The notes under the pieces are model-generated. The model saw only the letters and a program-made list of their open reading frames with translations, made no database searches and was not told the DNA's origin. A program made the position numbers and the translations under genes. This document shows, in pieces, positions 26,677-35,557 of a stretch of 64,000 nucleotides of DNA (position 1 is its first letter; every line of letters starts with the position of its first letter). Source of the DNA: CAYZJV01 sp049310885 (GTDB taxonomy: Bacteria; Spirochaetota; Spirochaetia; Sphaerochaetales; Sphaerochaetaceae); contig NZ_JBMDYO010000006.1 of the NCBI RefSeq assembly GCF_049310885.1, forward strand, positions 82,585 through 146,584. Direction: 5' to 3'.

Positions 26677-28125
26677 ATGACACTATCGGCACTATCAACA
26701 GATTTTTACGAACTTACCATGATGCAGGGATACTTTAAGACAAAGAATAATCCTCAGGTAGTGTTCGATATGTTCTACCGGAGCAACCCTTTCAATGGAG
26801 GGTATGTAGTTTTTGCCGGTCTCAACGATCTTCTCAAGAGAGTAGAGACCTTTACCTTCAGCAAGGGTGATATGGACTATTTGGCATCCTTGGGCAGATT
26901 CGATCAGGATTTCCTCGATTATTTGGCCACCTTCAAATTCTCTGGAACAATACACGCCATGGATGAAGGCACCGTTGTTTTTCCCGGCGAACCTTTGATC
27001 CGTGTCGAAACATCCATGATGGAGGCGCAGCTCATAGAAGGCATGCTCCTCAATACCATCAATTTCCAATCTCTTATTGCAACAAAGGCCTCACGGGTTC
27101 TTCAGGCATCCGGCGGTGGGCAAATCATGGAATTTGGTCTTAGACGGGCTCAGGGGCCTGATGGTGCGATCTCGGCTTCAAGAGCAGCTTTCATAGGAGG
27201 GTGTAGTGCCACAAGCAATACGCTCGCTGGTAAAGTATTCGGTATTCCCGTGGCGGGTACCATGGCACATTCGTGGGTAATGTCCTTTGAATCCGAACTC
27301 GACTCATTCCGTGCCTTCGCAGAGATCTATCCAGATAATTGTATTCTACTGATCGATACCTACGATACATTAGGCTCCGGAATAGAGAATGCCATCATAG
27401 TAGGCAAAGAGTTGAAAACGAGTGGTCATACCATGGGAGTGAGGATCGATAGTGGTGATCTGAGCTACCTATCCCGGATTATCCGTAAGAAGCTGGACAA
27501 GGCTGGACTGGAAGACTCCAGAATCTATGTATCCAATGACCTTACCGAGGAGATCATAGAAAATATGGTCCATGATGCAGTTCCGATCGATTCTTGGGGA
27601 ATCGGTACCCATTTAGTTACGGGAGGTACCCAAAGCTCGCTCAACGGAGTCTATAAATTGGCTGCCCGTCAATTGCCCGATGGCTCCTGGTTGCCCACCA
27701 TGAAGATAAGCAACTCCTTCGAAAAGGCGACAAATCCAGGCAGGAAACAGGTCTGGCGTTTCACCGATGAGGAGGGCTCTGCATTAGGCGATCTCATAAC
27801 ATTGGAAGATGAGAAGCTAGAGATCGGACGTGACTTCATATTCCATCACCCGTTCAATCAGGCCGACTATTTTACGATGAAACATGGCAGATTCGCTAAG
27901 ATCACTCCCCTGCTGAAACCACAATTGGTACAAGGTAAACGGGTCGGGCAATCCATTCCGCTCAAAAAAATCCAGAAACGGGTCCACGATAACTTGGCCA
28001 CATTCGACAAGACTTACCAGCGTATGATAAACCCGCATATATATAAAGTATCTCTCTCAAAGAAATTGAAGACACTAAAAACAGATCTGGTAATGGAGGG
28101 GAGAGTCAAACTCAATCGCGATTGA
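26677..28125 (+). CDS. pncB: nicotinate phosphoribosyltransferase
   Basis: A 482-residue enzyme that converts nicotinate and PRPP to nicotinate mononucleotide for NAD salvage. It starts with TDFYELTMMQGYFK and FDMFYRSNPFNGGY. It contains FGLRRAQGPDGAISASRAAF (phosphorylated-histidine region of the family), GTMAHSWVMSF, LLIDTYDT, GVRIDSGDL and GIGTHLVTGG. This is the longer Gram-positive-like form. AAGGAGG lies before the ATG. It is the last gene of the murE-to-pncB series, and its end overlaps the convergent amidase gene by 14 bases. The partner nicotinamidase is at 58.9 kb. Confidence 0.95.
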   Translation: MTLSALSTDFYELTMMQGYFKTKNNPQVVFDMFYRSNPFNGGYVVFAGLNDLLKRVETFTFSKGDMDYLASLGRFDQDFLDYLATFKFSGTIHAMDEGTVVFPGEPLIRVETSMMEAQLIEGMLLNTINFQSLIATKASRVLQASGGGQIMEFGLRRAQGPDGAISASRAAFIGGCSATSNTLAGKVFGIPVAGTMAHSWVMSFESELDSFRAFAEIYPDNCILLIDTYDTLGSGIENAIIVGKELKTSGHTMGVRIDSGDLSYLSRIIRKKLDKAGLEDSRIYVSNDLTEEIIENMVHDAVPIDSWGIGTHLVTGGTQSSLNGVYKLAARQLPDGSWLPTMKISNSFEKATNPGRKQVWRFTDEEGSALGDLITLEDEKLEIGRDFIFHHPFNQADYFTMKHGRFAKITPLLKPQLVQGKRVGQSIPLKKIQKRVHDNLATFDKTYQRMINPHIYKVSLSKKLKTLKTDLVMEGRVKLNRD

Positions 28126-28894
28126 TGTAATTGGCCAACCCGTGCGCGATAGCTTCTGCCATTTCAGCTTTCCAACCTTCATCCTGCATAAGGAGAGCCT
28201 CTTCTTGATTGCTGACAAACCCGATCTCAATCAATATCGAGGGGACTCTGCTCGCATTGAGCACCCATACATCCTGTTCTTTTATTCCCCTAAATCGCAC
28301 AGAGGGGAATCGGGTTACAAGCGACTGACGAATATAGGATGCTAGTAACAAATTTTCCCGGTTCAAGAGTCTATTCAGATCACCACTCGTATGGTTCGCG
28401 AATCGAGAAATAGCCCAATCGGGAACTTGAGGATCAAGAAAGCGTACCTGTTTATCGGTTTGCTTGATCAACAACTCCATGCCACTTGCTCCATTTCCCA
28501 CCGTTGAATTAGCATGGATGGAGACTAGTAGCGAAGATCGTCCTACTCCCGGGTTTGTTGCAGCAGCAATCGCTGCGCGATCTTCCAAGGAAATAAAACG
28601 GTCATCATCCCGGGTAGTTACCACTACAATATCGGGAAACCAAGCTGTAAGCAGATCTGTCACTCGGAGCATGACATCGAGTACGATATCCTTTTCTTGG
28701 ATAACAAACTCTTCCCCTTCCCCATAATCCGACGTAGCGCCAGGATCATGTCCCCCATGACCTGCATCGAGGATCACACTTCCCACGGGAAGAGAAAAGG
28801 GAGAAATGGTGGGATCGAAACCATCAGATCCAAGGGTAGTAGTGACGACTATACAACAGAGGAGAGCGGCAAAAAACCGGTGCAACGGCCTCAT
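28112..28894 (-). CDS. N-acetylmuramoyl-L-alanine amidase (Amidase_3)
   Basis: A 260-residue exported zinc amidase that cuts the bond between MurNAc and L-alanine in peptidoglycan. A signal peptide (LHRFFAALLCCIVVTTTLGS) is followed by the zinc motif VILDAGHGGHDPGA, the second ligand region FVIQEKDIVLDVML, LVSIHANS and the catalytic ILIEIGFVSNQEE. The ATG at 28894 is chosen because AGGAG lies eight bases upstream and the ATG overlaps the stop of the preceding gene as ATGA. A longer frame exists but adds residues before the signal peptide. It acts in the periplasm in cell separation or wall turnover. Confidence 0.92.
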   Translation of the reverse strand: MRPLHRFFAALLCCIVVTTTLGSDGFDPTISPFSLPVGSVILDAGHGGHDPGATSDYGEGEEFVIQEKDIVLDVMLRVTDLLTAWFPDIVVVTTRDDDRFISLEDRAAIAAATNPGVGRSSLLVSIHANSTVGNGASGMELLIKQTDKQVRFLDPQVPDWAISRFANHTSGDLNRLLNRENLLLASYIRQSLVTRFPSVRFRGIKEQDVWVLNASRVPSILIEIGFVSNQEEALLMQDEGWKAEMAEAIAHGLANYINRD

Positions 28895-29802
28895 AGCACA
28901 TCTCCTGGAGCCTGCCACTGGTCTACCAACTGTTGGAAATCGGTCTTGTAGAGGGCAAGACGCTTCTTCACCTCGGCATGAACGTGTGGATCATGGTACT
29001 TCCCTGCCCTTTTTGGATAGTTCTTTCCATTCATTTGTCTCACAGCCAAGGCCTTCGTGTGTAATCGTTTGAGTCCTTCTCGAAGGGATCTGTCTTCAAT
29101 GATGGATTGTTTGTGGTGGAATCGGCAGGATAACGAGGGAAGATTAAATATCGGATACCCATATAACCAGGAGCGAAGACCAAAATCAAGGATCTGCCAA
29201 TAGTCGCCCTCGATCTGTTCATCGAACCCACGAAGCCGTTGAAAAAGTGCCCTTTCATAAATCCCTAGACCAAGATAGGGATAGAGCGTGGGACTAATCT
29301 CCTTTGTTGCAAAGAACGGAACAGGATCGATTAATCCATCTTTGAGCATGGGAGCCTGTATGACGGGAATCGGTTCATGGTTACGATTCTCCAGAAAAGG
29401 AGTCACTGCAGCAGGTTTATCGCTCCTATGGAGCAACTCAATAGCTTCAGTGGTATCAAATACATCGCAACGAAGGTCACTACGGATAAGGTAGAAAAAT
29501 GTCGTATAACACTCATTCGCCATCGCATTGGCCATAGCGCCAAAAGTCGCAGGGAGAGAGAAAACAATAAAGGTCACGAAGGGGAATCGTAGACGTAATT
29601 CCGGAATACGTCCCTGTTCCTCGTACATCAATACATGCAATGGCCAATTGGCGTAAGTCGAGAGAGACTCAATGGCACTCGCCAAAGCCTCTCCACTCTC
29701 CTGAGCCAGTACACCGATCGAGAGGGTCTCCTCGCGGTGAAGGAGACTGATCCGCCGACCAATATCTTGTTTTCTATGGAATATCTGATACTTACTCTTC
29801 AT
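28891..29802 (-). CDS. glycosyltransferase-like protein (family 2 fold)
   Basis: A 303-residue protein with a GT-A-like arrangement: IGVLAQESGEALASAIESL at the start of the fold, FFYLIRSDLRCDVF where a DxD motif would lie, and YLGLGIYERALFQRLRGFDE followed by DFGLRSWLYGYPIFNLP, the C-terminal acceptor pattern of family 2 and polypeptide-type transferases. The usual DxD is not clean (SDLRCD), so activity is uncertain. It overlaps proB upstream by 11 bases and the amidase downstream by 4, so it is translationally coupled to both. A cell-wall or surface glycan role is inferred from the amidase neighbour. Confidence 0.6.
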   Translation of the reverse strand: MKSKYQIFHRKQDIGRRISLLHREETLSIGVLAQESGEALASAIESLSTYANWPLHVLMYEEQGRIPELRLRFPFVTFIVFSLPATFGAMANAMANECYTTFFYLIRSDLRCDVFDTTEAIELLHRSDKPAAVTPFLENRNHEPIPVIQAPMLKDGLIDPVPFFATKEISPTLYPYLGLGIYERALFQRLRGFDEQIEGDYWQILDFGLRSWLYGYPIFNLPSLSCRFHHKQSIIEDRSLREGLKRLHTKALAVRQMNGKNYPKRAGKYHDPHVHAEVKKRLALYKTDFQQLVDQWQAPGDVL

Positions 29803-30901
29803 AATCCAAAAATACTATATCCTCTGGCCGAAACAGGACATCGGCCTTCCCCTTTCCCAAAACTTTCGGCATATCCTTACTTTGGCAACCAGCCATACCA
29901 GAGATTTCGGTACTATTGTAATAGGGAACCGCTTTAGCGATCTTATTGACCATGACCACATCACCAGCTTGGAATACCCCTGTTACAGAAACCACTCCAG
30001 AGGGCAAGAGGCTCTTATGACCTCGAAGTGCCTTTTCGGCTCCCTCATCCACCCAAATAGTACCTTTTGGAGCACTGTTGATGATCCAACGGTTCCTCTG
30101 GCTCAAACGCTTGTCACCATGGATATAGGTTCCCAAATCTTGTCCGTCTACGATCCGTTGCAGCACATCAGTCCCATAACCGCTAGCGATCACCGTTTTG
30201 CATCCACCGGTTGCAGCAATCTTGGCGGCGAGCAATTTAGTCTTCATCCCTCCTGTTGAGAACACACTTCCAGCCGACCCGGCAAACGAGAATACCGTAT
30301 CGTCCAATTTTGGGACATCGGAAATCAACTTCGCCTCAGGATCTTTCTTTGGATCAGTAGTAAACAGTCCTTCGATATCGGTTAGGATAATAAAAAGATC
30401 GGCATCGATTTTACTTGCGACAAAAGCCCCAAGTCTATCGTTGTCCCCTACTGCAGTGCCCACTTCGGCGGTACTTACGACATCGTTCTCATTGAATATC
30501 GGAACAACCCCCAATTCCAGGAGCGTTGAGACCGAATTCTTCAGATTCACGAATGTACGTCTCTCGTTCAATTCACTTCTTGTTATGAGTACCTGGGCAC
30601 AGGTGAGTCCATGGGATTTGAAAGCTTCCCGATAGTGGCTCATCAGTATCGGTTGGCCGATAGAGGCACAAGCTTGACGCATAGTAGTCTGCTTTACTGC
30701 ACTCTTCCTCCCCAGTTCCTTGGCTCCCAAACCAACAGCACCGGAGGAGACTAACAATACCTGGAAACCTCTCTCCTTCAATGCTGCGAGCTCTGAAACC
30801 ACAGACTTGATCCTCTGCACATTGATCCCACTCGAATCGCTCAGGAGATTGCTACCGATCTTCACCACGAGGGTACGGACCATCGAAAAATCGCGACTCA
30901 T
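29792..30901 (-). CDS. proB: glutamate 5-kinase with PUA domain
   Basis: A 369-residue ATP-dependent kinase that makes glutamyl-5-phosphate, the first step to proline. It contains the amino-acid-kinase start LVVKIGSNLLSD, LVSSGAVGLGAKELG, FNENDVVSTAEVGTAVGDND, LTDIEGLFTTDP and FSTGGMKTKLLAAKIA. A C-terminal PUA domain (about 275-369) is present, as in the E. coli enzyme. Proline feedback is usual for the family. The ATG overlaps the proA stop as ATGA, so the two are translated together, in the order proA then proB. Confidence 0.95.
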   Translation of the reverse strand: MSRDFSMVRTLVVKIGSNLLSDSSGINVQRIKSVVSELAALKERGFQVLLVSSGAVGLGAKELGRKSAVKQTTMRQACASIGQPILMSHYREAFKSHGLTCAQVLITRSELNERRTFVNLKNSVSTLLELGVVPIFNENDVVSTAEVGTAVGDNDRLGAFVASKIDADLFIILTDIEGLFTTDPKKDPEAKLISDVPKLDDTVFSFAGSAGSVFSTGGMKTKLLAAKIAATGGCKTVIASGYGTDVLQRIVDGQDLGTYIHGDKRLSQRNRWIINSAPKGTIWVDEGAEKALRGHKSLLPSGVVSVTGVFQAGDVVMVNKIAKAVPYYNSTEISGMAGCQSKDMPKVLGKGKADVLFRPEDIVFLDYEE

Positions 30902-32220
30902 GCATCATCCTCCTGGAAGAGGTTGGCGCCATCGACAGACAGTTCTTTAAAAGCAAAGGATTTTCCTTTGGCATAGGTATCGACTATATGGCCATTACCT
31001 TTGAGCAACCATTTTCCGATCACCAATCCATCCATACCAACTGGTCCTCTAGCATGTATCTTTTGGGTACTGATACCTACTTCGGCACCAAGTCCATAGC
31101 GGAATCCATCGGCAAAACGAGTACTGCAATTCCAGAATACATCGGCTGAATCGACTTTGCGAAGAAATATTCTTGCTGCATTTTCATCGGAAGTTACGAT
31201 TCCATCCGTATGTGACGATCCATGCCTGGCGATATGCTCTATGGCTTCATCGAGTGAATCCACCACCTTTACTGCAACTTCATAATCGAGATACTCGGTA
31301 TCCCAATCCCTACTCTGGGCGGGAATACAATCGATGATATCGCACACACGATCGTCCCCATGGATCACCACTGACCAAGGTCTCACAGCTTCAGCGAATC
31401 GGGGAATAAAAGCATCGGCAACGCTGGCATGCACTAGTATGGTCTCCACAGCATTACATACAGCCGGATACTGACATTTCGAATCCACAGCAATGGGAAC
31501 CGCCATAGCGAGATCGGCAGAGGAATCGATATAGAGGGCGCAGATACCATCTGCATGACCGAGAACAGGGATCTTCGTATTTTCCATGATATACCGGACA
31601 AATTCGTTCGACCCACGGGGAATAAGCAAGTCGACCACGTCATCCATACCCAGCAGGAGATGGACATCCTCCCTGCTCTCCAGATGCACGATCCATCCGC
31701 TTTTCGCCGTATAGTCGGAGAGTGCTTCTCGGATAACCGATACCAGTTCACGATTGGTTTCCAAGGCCTCCCTTCCCCCTTTGAGCACGATAGCGTTCCC
31801 ACTTTTCAGACATAGCGATAGAATCTGTACCAATGCATCGGGTCTGGACTCAAACACCATACCGATTACACCAATGGGGACATCGACACGTTCCAGAAGA
31901 AGACCTTCATCCAAGGTTCTCCGCTCACGGACCCTCCCTATGGGATCCGGCAATGCTGCGACCTGACGCAACCCTTCACAAACCTGCTTCAGTTTTACCT
32001 CATCGAAAACCAATCTTTTCCGGAGGGGTCCTGCCAGATGCTCCTCGTCAGCCTTCTCCAAGTCTCTTTCATTAGCTTGAAAAATCCTCTTCTTCTTTGC
32101 TTCGAGCGATAAAGCTATAGCTTCAAGCATAGCGTTTCTCTCATCGTGAGAGAGAGAGCCCAGAATCCGTTGGCTGGTAGTGATATGTGCCAGTTGTTCC
32201 ATAATTCGACGATCTTCCAT
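30898..32220 (-). CDS. proA: glutamate-5-semialdehyde dehydrogenase
   Basis: A 440-residue NADPH-dependent reductase of glutamyl-5-phosphate. It shows ERVDVPIGVIGMVFESRPDA, GNAIVLKGGREALETNREL, the catalytic cysteine region KCQYPAVCNAVETILVH, and NCSTRFADGFRYGLGAEVGI with KIHARGPVGMDGL. The length is slightly above the usual 415-420 because of a short N-terminal leader. GAGG lies close to the ATG at 32220. It heads the minus-strand unit proA-proB-glycosyltransferase-amidase. Confidence 0.95.
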   Translation of the reverse strand: MEDRRIMEQLAHITTSQRILGSLSHDERNAMLEAIALSLEAKKKRIFQANERDLEKADEEHLAGPLRKRLVFDEVKLKQVCEGLRQVAALPDPIGRVRERRTLDEGLLLERVDVPIGVIGMVFESRPDALVQILSLCLKSGNAIVLKGGREALETNRELVSVIREALSDYTAKSGWIVHLESREDVHLLLGMDDVVDLLIPRGSNEFVRYIMENTKIPVLGHADGICALYIDSSADLAMAVPIAVDSKCQYPAVCNAVETILVHASVADAFIPRFAEAVRPWSVVIHGDDRVCDIIDCIPAQSRDWDTEYLDYEVAVKVVDSLDEAIEHIARHGSSHTDGIVTSDENAARIFLRKVDSADVFWNCSTRFADGFRYGLGAEVGISTQKIHARGPVGMDGLVIGKWLLKGNGHIVDTYAKGKSFAFKELSVDGANLFQEDDA

Positions 32221-32414
32221 ACATGCCTCACTCGTGTCTCGTTGGATATCAGATTACTCCGAATCGCCCACTGATGCAAGGTCGCATAGTCAGCATCCAT
32301 CTTCCCCCTGGATACCGAAAACAAGGTTATCTATATCACTGATTTCCGTTGTATTTATATAAACATAATGGTACTATGGTCTCGTGAATAATACCATTGA
32401 GCAAAGGAAGAATC

Positions 32415-33530
32415 ATGAAAACATCACGTAGAAGAATCACAATCATAGTTTTGGTATCGTTACTCTGTATCATACTGCCGGTTTCAGCTCAGGGAAGCAG
32501 GGCTCAAACTCCTATTCAGGACATATCCAAGACTGCGGTTGATGCTTTGGGAAGAGAGGTTACCGTATCGGGGCCAATCGAACGGATCCTTGTGGCAGGT
32601 CGGGCAGCAGTAATGCCAGCCGATGCACTCTTTCTTTTTCCATCAGTGGCGGAAATGGAGATTGTTCTAGCCAAGACTGACCAAGGTCTTGGAGATTTCT
32701 TCAATCTGATCAGGCCAGAGTTCAGTCAATCAAACCGTCTCGGTCAGCAGGTGGGAGCAGAGGAGATCTTAGCCTATGAGCCCGATTTGGTTCTGACGAA
32801 ATCAAGTAATTACGACTCAATCGTAACGCTTTTGGAACCTTTTGGAATTCCCGTATTCGTCATGGATCTCGAGACTCCAACGGCTTGGAAATCTGAAATA
32901 GTCGAACTGGGCAAACTACTTGGCGATGAACAGACACCCCAACGGGTGATAGCCGGTTTCGAAAAGAGAGAGACCATGGTAGATTCCAAGATTTCTACAC
33001 TGGAAGAATCGGACAAGCCTTCTGTTCTCATGATGCAAGTTGCCTCGAGTGATGGTGTTACCGCCTTCAGCGTATCACCAAAAGATTGGATACAGAGTAC
33101 ACTAACTAGTCGAGCGGGAGGAATCCCTGTGTGGACCAATGTCGAGCTTGCTGAAAATTCGTGGAGGAAGGTCTCATTCGAACAGATCGCATCTTGGGCA
33201 CCACAGCAGATAATCCTTATCAGTTACAAAGCTCCAGCACAGCCTTTCATCCAGATGATCGAGGAAAGCGGACAGTGGCAACAGCTCCAGTCTGTAAAAG
33301 AAGACAACCTGATTGCGGCCCCCGCAGATGTCTTAAATTACTTCCAATCCGACAGTCGTTGGATACTCGCACTCCAATGGTTGTCGGCACAATTGCATCC
33401 TCAGCTCTTCCCCGCTTTTTCAATGGAAGACGAAATCCGATCTTTCTATACCGAATTTTACGGAATCGAATCGAAACAAGTCCTCGATACCTTGGTTGAA
33501 AAATACCGCCAATCAGTAGGTCTTGAATAA
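32415..33530 (+). CDS. iron/siderophore-type ABC transporter substrate-binding protein
   Basis: A 371-residue exported binding protein of the TroA/FecB (Peripla_BP_2) fold. The signal peptide has a strongly basic start (MKTSRRRITIIVLVSLLCII) and ends near PVSAQG; no lipobox cysteine is present. DALGREVTVSGPIERILVAG is the usual first segment of these proteins, and GAEEILAYEPDLVLTK follows at the family position. The ligand may be a siderophore, haem, cobalamin or molybdate complex; it cannot be read. An upstream TTG start exists, but AAAGGAAG favours this ATG. The stop overlaps the permease start (TAATG). No Fur box was identified in the 194-bp upstream gap. Confidence 0.85.
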   Translation: MKTSRRRITIIVLVSLLCIILPVSAQGSRAQTPIQDISKTAVDALGREVTVSGPIERILVAGRAAVMPADALFLFPSVAEMEIVLAKTDQGLGDFFNLIRPEFSQSNRLGQQVGAEEILAYEPDLVLTKSSNYDSIVTLLEPFGIPVFVMDLETPTAWKSEIVELGKLLGDEQTPQRVIAGFEKRETMVDSKISTLEESDKPSVLMMQVASSDGVTAFSVSPKDWIQSTLTSRAGGIPVWTNVELAENSWRKVSFEQIASWAPQQIILISYKAPAQPFIQMIEESGQWQQLQSVKEDNLIAAPADVLNYFQSDSRWILALQWLSAQLHPQLFPAFSMEDEIRSFYTEFYGIESKQVLDTLVEKYRQSVGLE

Positions 33531-34567
33531 TGGAGAGTCGTCCAGTTGTCGAAGCTAGCCCCCGATATGCTCTGGTAATTCGGACTTACAGGAGAAGGTT
33601 GGGATTATCGGTCATAATGTTGGTCCTTGTCACGATGATAGCTCTGTTAGCAGGTCGTTATCCTAAGGCGGGATTCTCCAACCCTTTCGCTTTATTAGAT
33701 GACGCAGTCTTTGCTCAAGTGGTATACAATGTACGGTTACCCCGTATCCTATTAGCAATTACCGGTGGAGCTTCACTGGCTGCAGCTGGATTCGTATTCC
33801 AAATGCTTTTCGCCAACCCTCTAGTAGAACCGGGGTTTCTCGGGGTAAGCCAGGGCGCTGCTTTCGGTGCCGCACTTGCGATAGCTGGATTCGGTTTCTC
33901 TGCCCTCCTGGTACAGGTCAGCGCAACGATCTTTGGTCTGCTGGCTCTCGTAGCATCCTATTGGTTAGCAAAACAGTTTAGATTCGGAGGGTGGATACTC
34001 CGTCTGATCTTATCCGGTATTGCTATAGGTGCTGTATACTCTGCTGGTCTATCGATTATAAAATTGGTGGCTGATCCTACCACTAGCCTACAGGATATCA
34101 CGTTCTGGATGATGGGTGGATTGTGGAACAGCACATGGAAAAGTGCTTGGAGTGTCATGCCGGTGATGTGGATAGCTCTTCTCATACTTGTAGCTCTACG
34201 CTGGAGGATCAACCTACTCTCATTGGATGAGAGGACTGCTCATACGATAGGAATAGCGGTTTCCAGAGAGAAATCGCTCATGCTATTCGTAGCAACCGTG
34301 GCTACTACCGCTATCATTTCGGTTGCTGGACTGGTCGGTTGGGTCGGTCTTATTGTTCCTCATATCGCCCGCCGTCTTCTAGGTAGCGATGCCCGCTTCG
34401 CACTGCCTGGATCGATGGTGATGGGAGCCCTTTTTCTCCTCTCATGCGATACGATAGGCAGGACTTTGCTTTCGAGCGAAATTCCCTTAGGAGTACTTAC
34501 AAGTCTCATCGGTGCGATACTTTTCGTGGTGATCCTGTCCAGAAAGCAGACGGAGGTCCGACTATGA
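33530..34567 (+). CDS. FecCD-type ABC transporter permease
   Basis: A 345-residue inner-membrane protein with about nine to ten hydrophobic helices. It carries the family landmarks VRLPRILLAITGGASLAAAG and FQMLFANPLVEPGFLGVSQGAAFGA, and GLVGWVGLIVPHIARRLLG, the loop that contacts the ATPase. One copy suggests a homodimer channel like BtuC. Its start overlaps the binding-protein stop and its end overlaps the ATPase start (ATGA), so all three genes are translationally coupled. Confidence 0.92.
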   Translation: MESRPVVEASPRYALVIRTYRRRLGLSVIMLVLVTMIALLAGRYPKAGFSNPFALLDDAVFAQVVYNVRLPRILLAITGGASLAAAGFVFQMLFANPLVEPGFLGVSQGAAFGAALAIAGFGFSALLVQVSATIFGLLALVASYWLAKQFRFGGWILRLILSGIAIGAVYSAGLSIIKLVADPTTSLQDITFWMMGGLWNSTWKSAWSVMPVMWIALLILVALRWRINLLSLDERTAHTIGIAVSREKSLMLFVATVATTAIISVAGLVGWVGLIVPHIARRLLGSDARFALPGSMVMGALFLLSCDTIGRTLLSSEIPLGVLTSLIGAILFVVILSRKQTEVRL

Positions 34568-35340
34568 GTCATGCTTTTGTCCTCGATCATGTGACCTATA
34601 CCTATCCAGGTCGGGATAAGCCAGCGGTACTCGACCTCTCTCTCGAGATACTAGAAGGGAAGACAACCGTTCTCCTCGGTCCCAACGGTGCAGGCAAGTC
34701 TACCCTGATGGACCTCTTGCTGAGATGGCGAAAACCGGAGACGGGAAGCATTACCCTTTTTGGCCAACAGCTCGAATCCTATACAAAGAGAAAACTGGGA
34801 CAAACTGTCAGTCTCGTTCCGCAAGAGGAGGGGTCCCGATTCTCTTTCACCGTCTTGGAGTATGTACTGTTCGGCAGATCACCATACCTGCATGAATTAG
34901 CTTCCCCCACCAAGGGCGACATTAGGATTGCCTATGATTCGATCCGACAAGTGGGAATCGAATCTATCGCCCACCGTAGCATCACCACGCTCAGCGGAGG
35001 AGAGCATCAACTGTTGCTCTTGGCGAGAGCTCTTGCGCAACAACCAAAGGTCCTGCTGTTAGATGAGCCGACTAGTAGTCTGGATCCGGGAAATACAGCT
35101 AAAGTGGTGAAAATTCTCCGCCATCTCTCGCAGCAGGGCATTACCCTCTTTTTCACAACACACGATCCATCGGTAGCAGCTGAGTGCGCCCATCAGATAG
35201 CAATGATTGCTAAAAGTTCGCTCCTATTTAGCGGTCGGGTGGAGGACGGACTTTCCTCCTCCACACTCTCGAAATTGTATGGAACTCCCATGGAAACATT
35301 CCTTCACTCAGGTAATCTTGTGGTAACAAGGATCCACTAA
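34564..35340 (+). CDS. FecE/BtuD-type ABC transporter ATP-binding protein
   Basis: A 258-residue ATPase energising the FecCD-type importer. Walker A is VLLGPNGAGKSTLMDLLLR, the Q-loop is VSLVPQEEGS, the signature is TTLSGGEHQLLLLARALAQQ, Walker B is VLLLDEPTSSLD, and the switch histidine is in TTHDPS. The open frame runs 40 codons further upstream inside the permease gene, but GGAGG lies seven bases before the ATG at 34564. No terminator was seen after it. Confidence 0.94.
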   Translation: MSHAFVLDHVTYTYPGRDKPAVLDLSLEILEGKTTVLLGPNGAGKSTLMDLLLRWRKPETGSITLFGQQLESYTKRKLGQTVSLVPQEEGSRFSFTVLEYVLFGRSPYLHELASPTKGDIRIAYDSIRQVGIESIAHRSITTLSGGEHQLLLLARALAQQPKVLLLDEPTSSLDPGNTAKVVKILRHLSQQGITLFFTTHDPSVAAECAHQIAMIAKSSLLFSGRVEDGLSSSTLSKLYGTPMETFLHSGNLVVTRIH

Positions 35341-35378
35341 TTTACGATTTTGGAATGAATGGTATGCAAGCAAGCTTT

Positions 35379-35446
35379 CGTTTCCTGCACTCTCTCGGTA
35401 ATGGACCAATAGTGATTGTTCCGCTACCCTCGTTTCGTTGGGAAAT
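35379..35446. repeat. 68-bp dispersed intergenic repeat, copy 1
   Basis: This segment matches 63785-63852 at 63 of 68 positions in the same orientation. It lies between the ABC ATPase gene and the purine permease. It contains a dyad at 35403-35422: GGACCAAT, a 4-nt loop, then ATTGTTCC, with 7 of 8 pairs. Both copies have identical arms, while the loop reads AGTG here and TGTA in the other. A shared AATGAATGGTAT lies 17 bp upstream here and about 78 bp upstream in copy 2. Confidence 0.75.
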
Positions 35447-35491
35447 CAAGCAAAATTCTTGTGTGGAACCAAGCGAAAACGCATTTTTTTC

Positions 35492-35538
35492 TGTACAATT
35501 TACTCTTCTGGCTGTAGAATGGATACAATGAAGTATCC
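35492..35538 (+). promoter_or_regulatory. promoter of the purine permease with overlapping inverted repeat
   Basis: TGTACA (35492-35497) and TAGAAT (35515-35520) are 17 bp apart. Directly after the -10 box, GGATAC and GTATCC (35521-35538) form a perfect 6-bp inverted repeat around a 6-nt centre, covering the expected start of transcription. It could be a repressor operator or a small RNA hairpin at the transcript's 5' end. No purine-riboswitch core was recognised in the short leader. Confidence 0.4.
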
Positions 35539-35557
35539 ACTGTAAAGGAGTGATCAG

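Noticed and set aside
35447..35557. A purine riboswitch in front of the purine permease
   Set aside because: The leader after the predicted start is only about 30 nt, and no conserved purine-aptamer loops or long three-way junction were seen.
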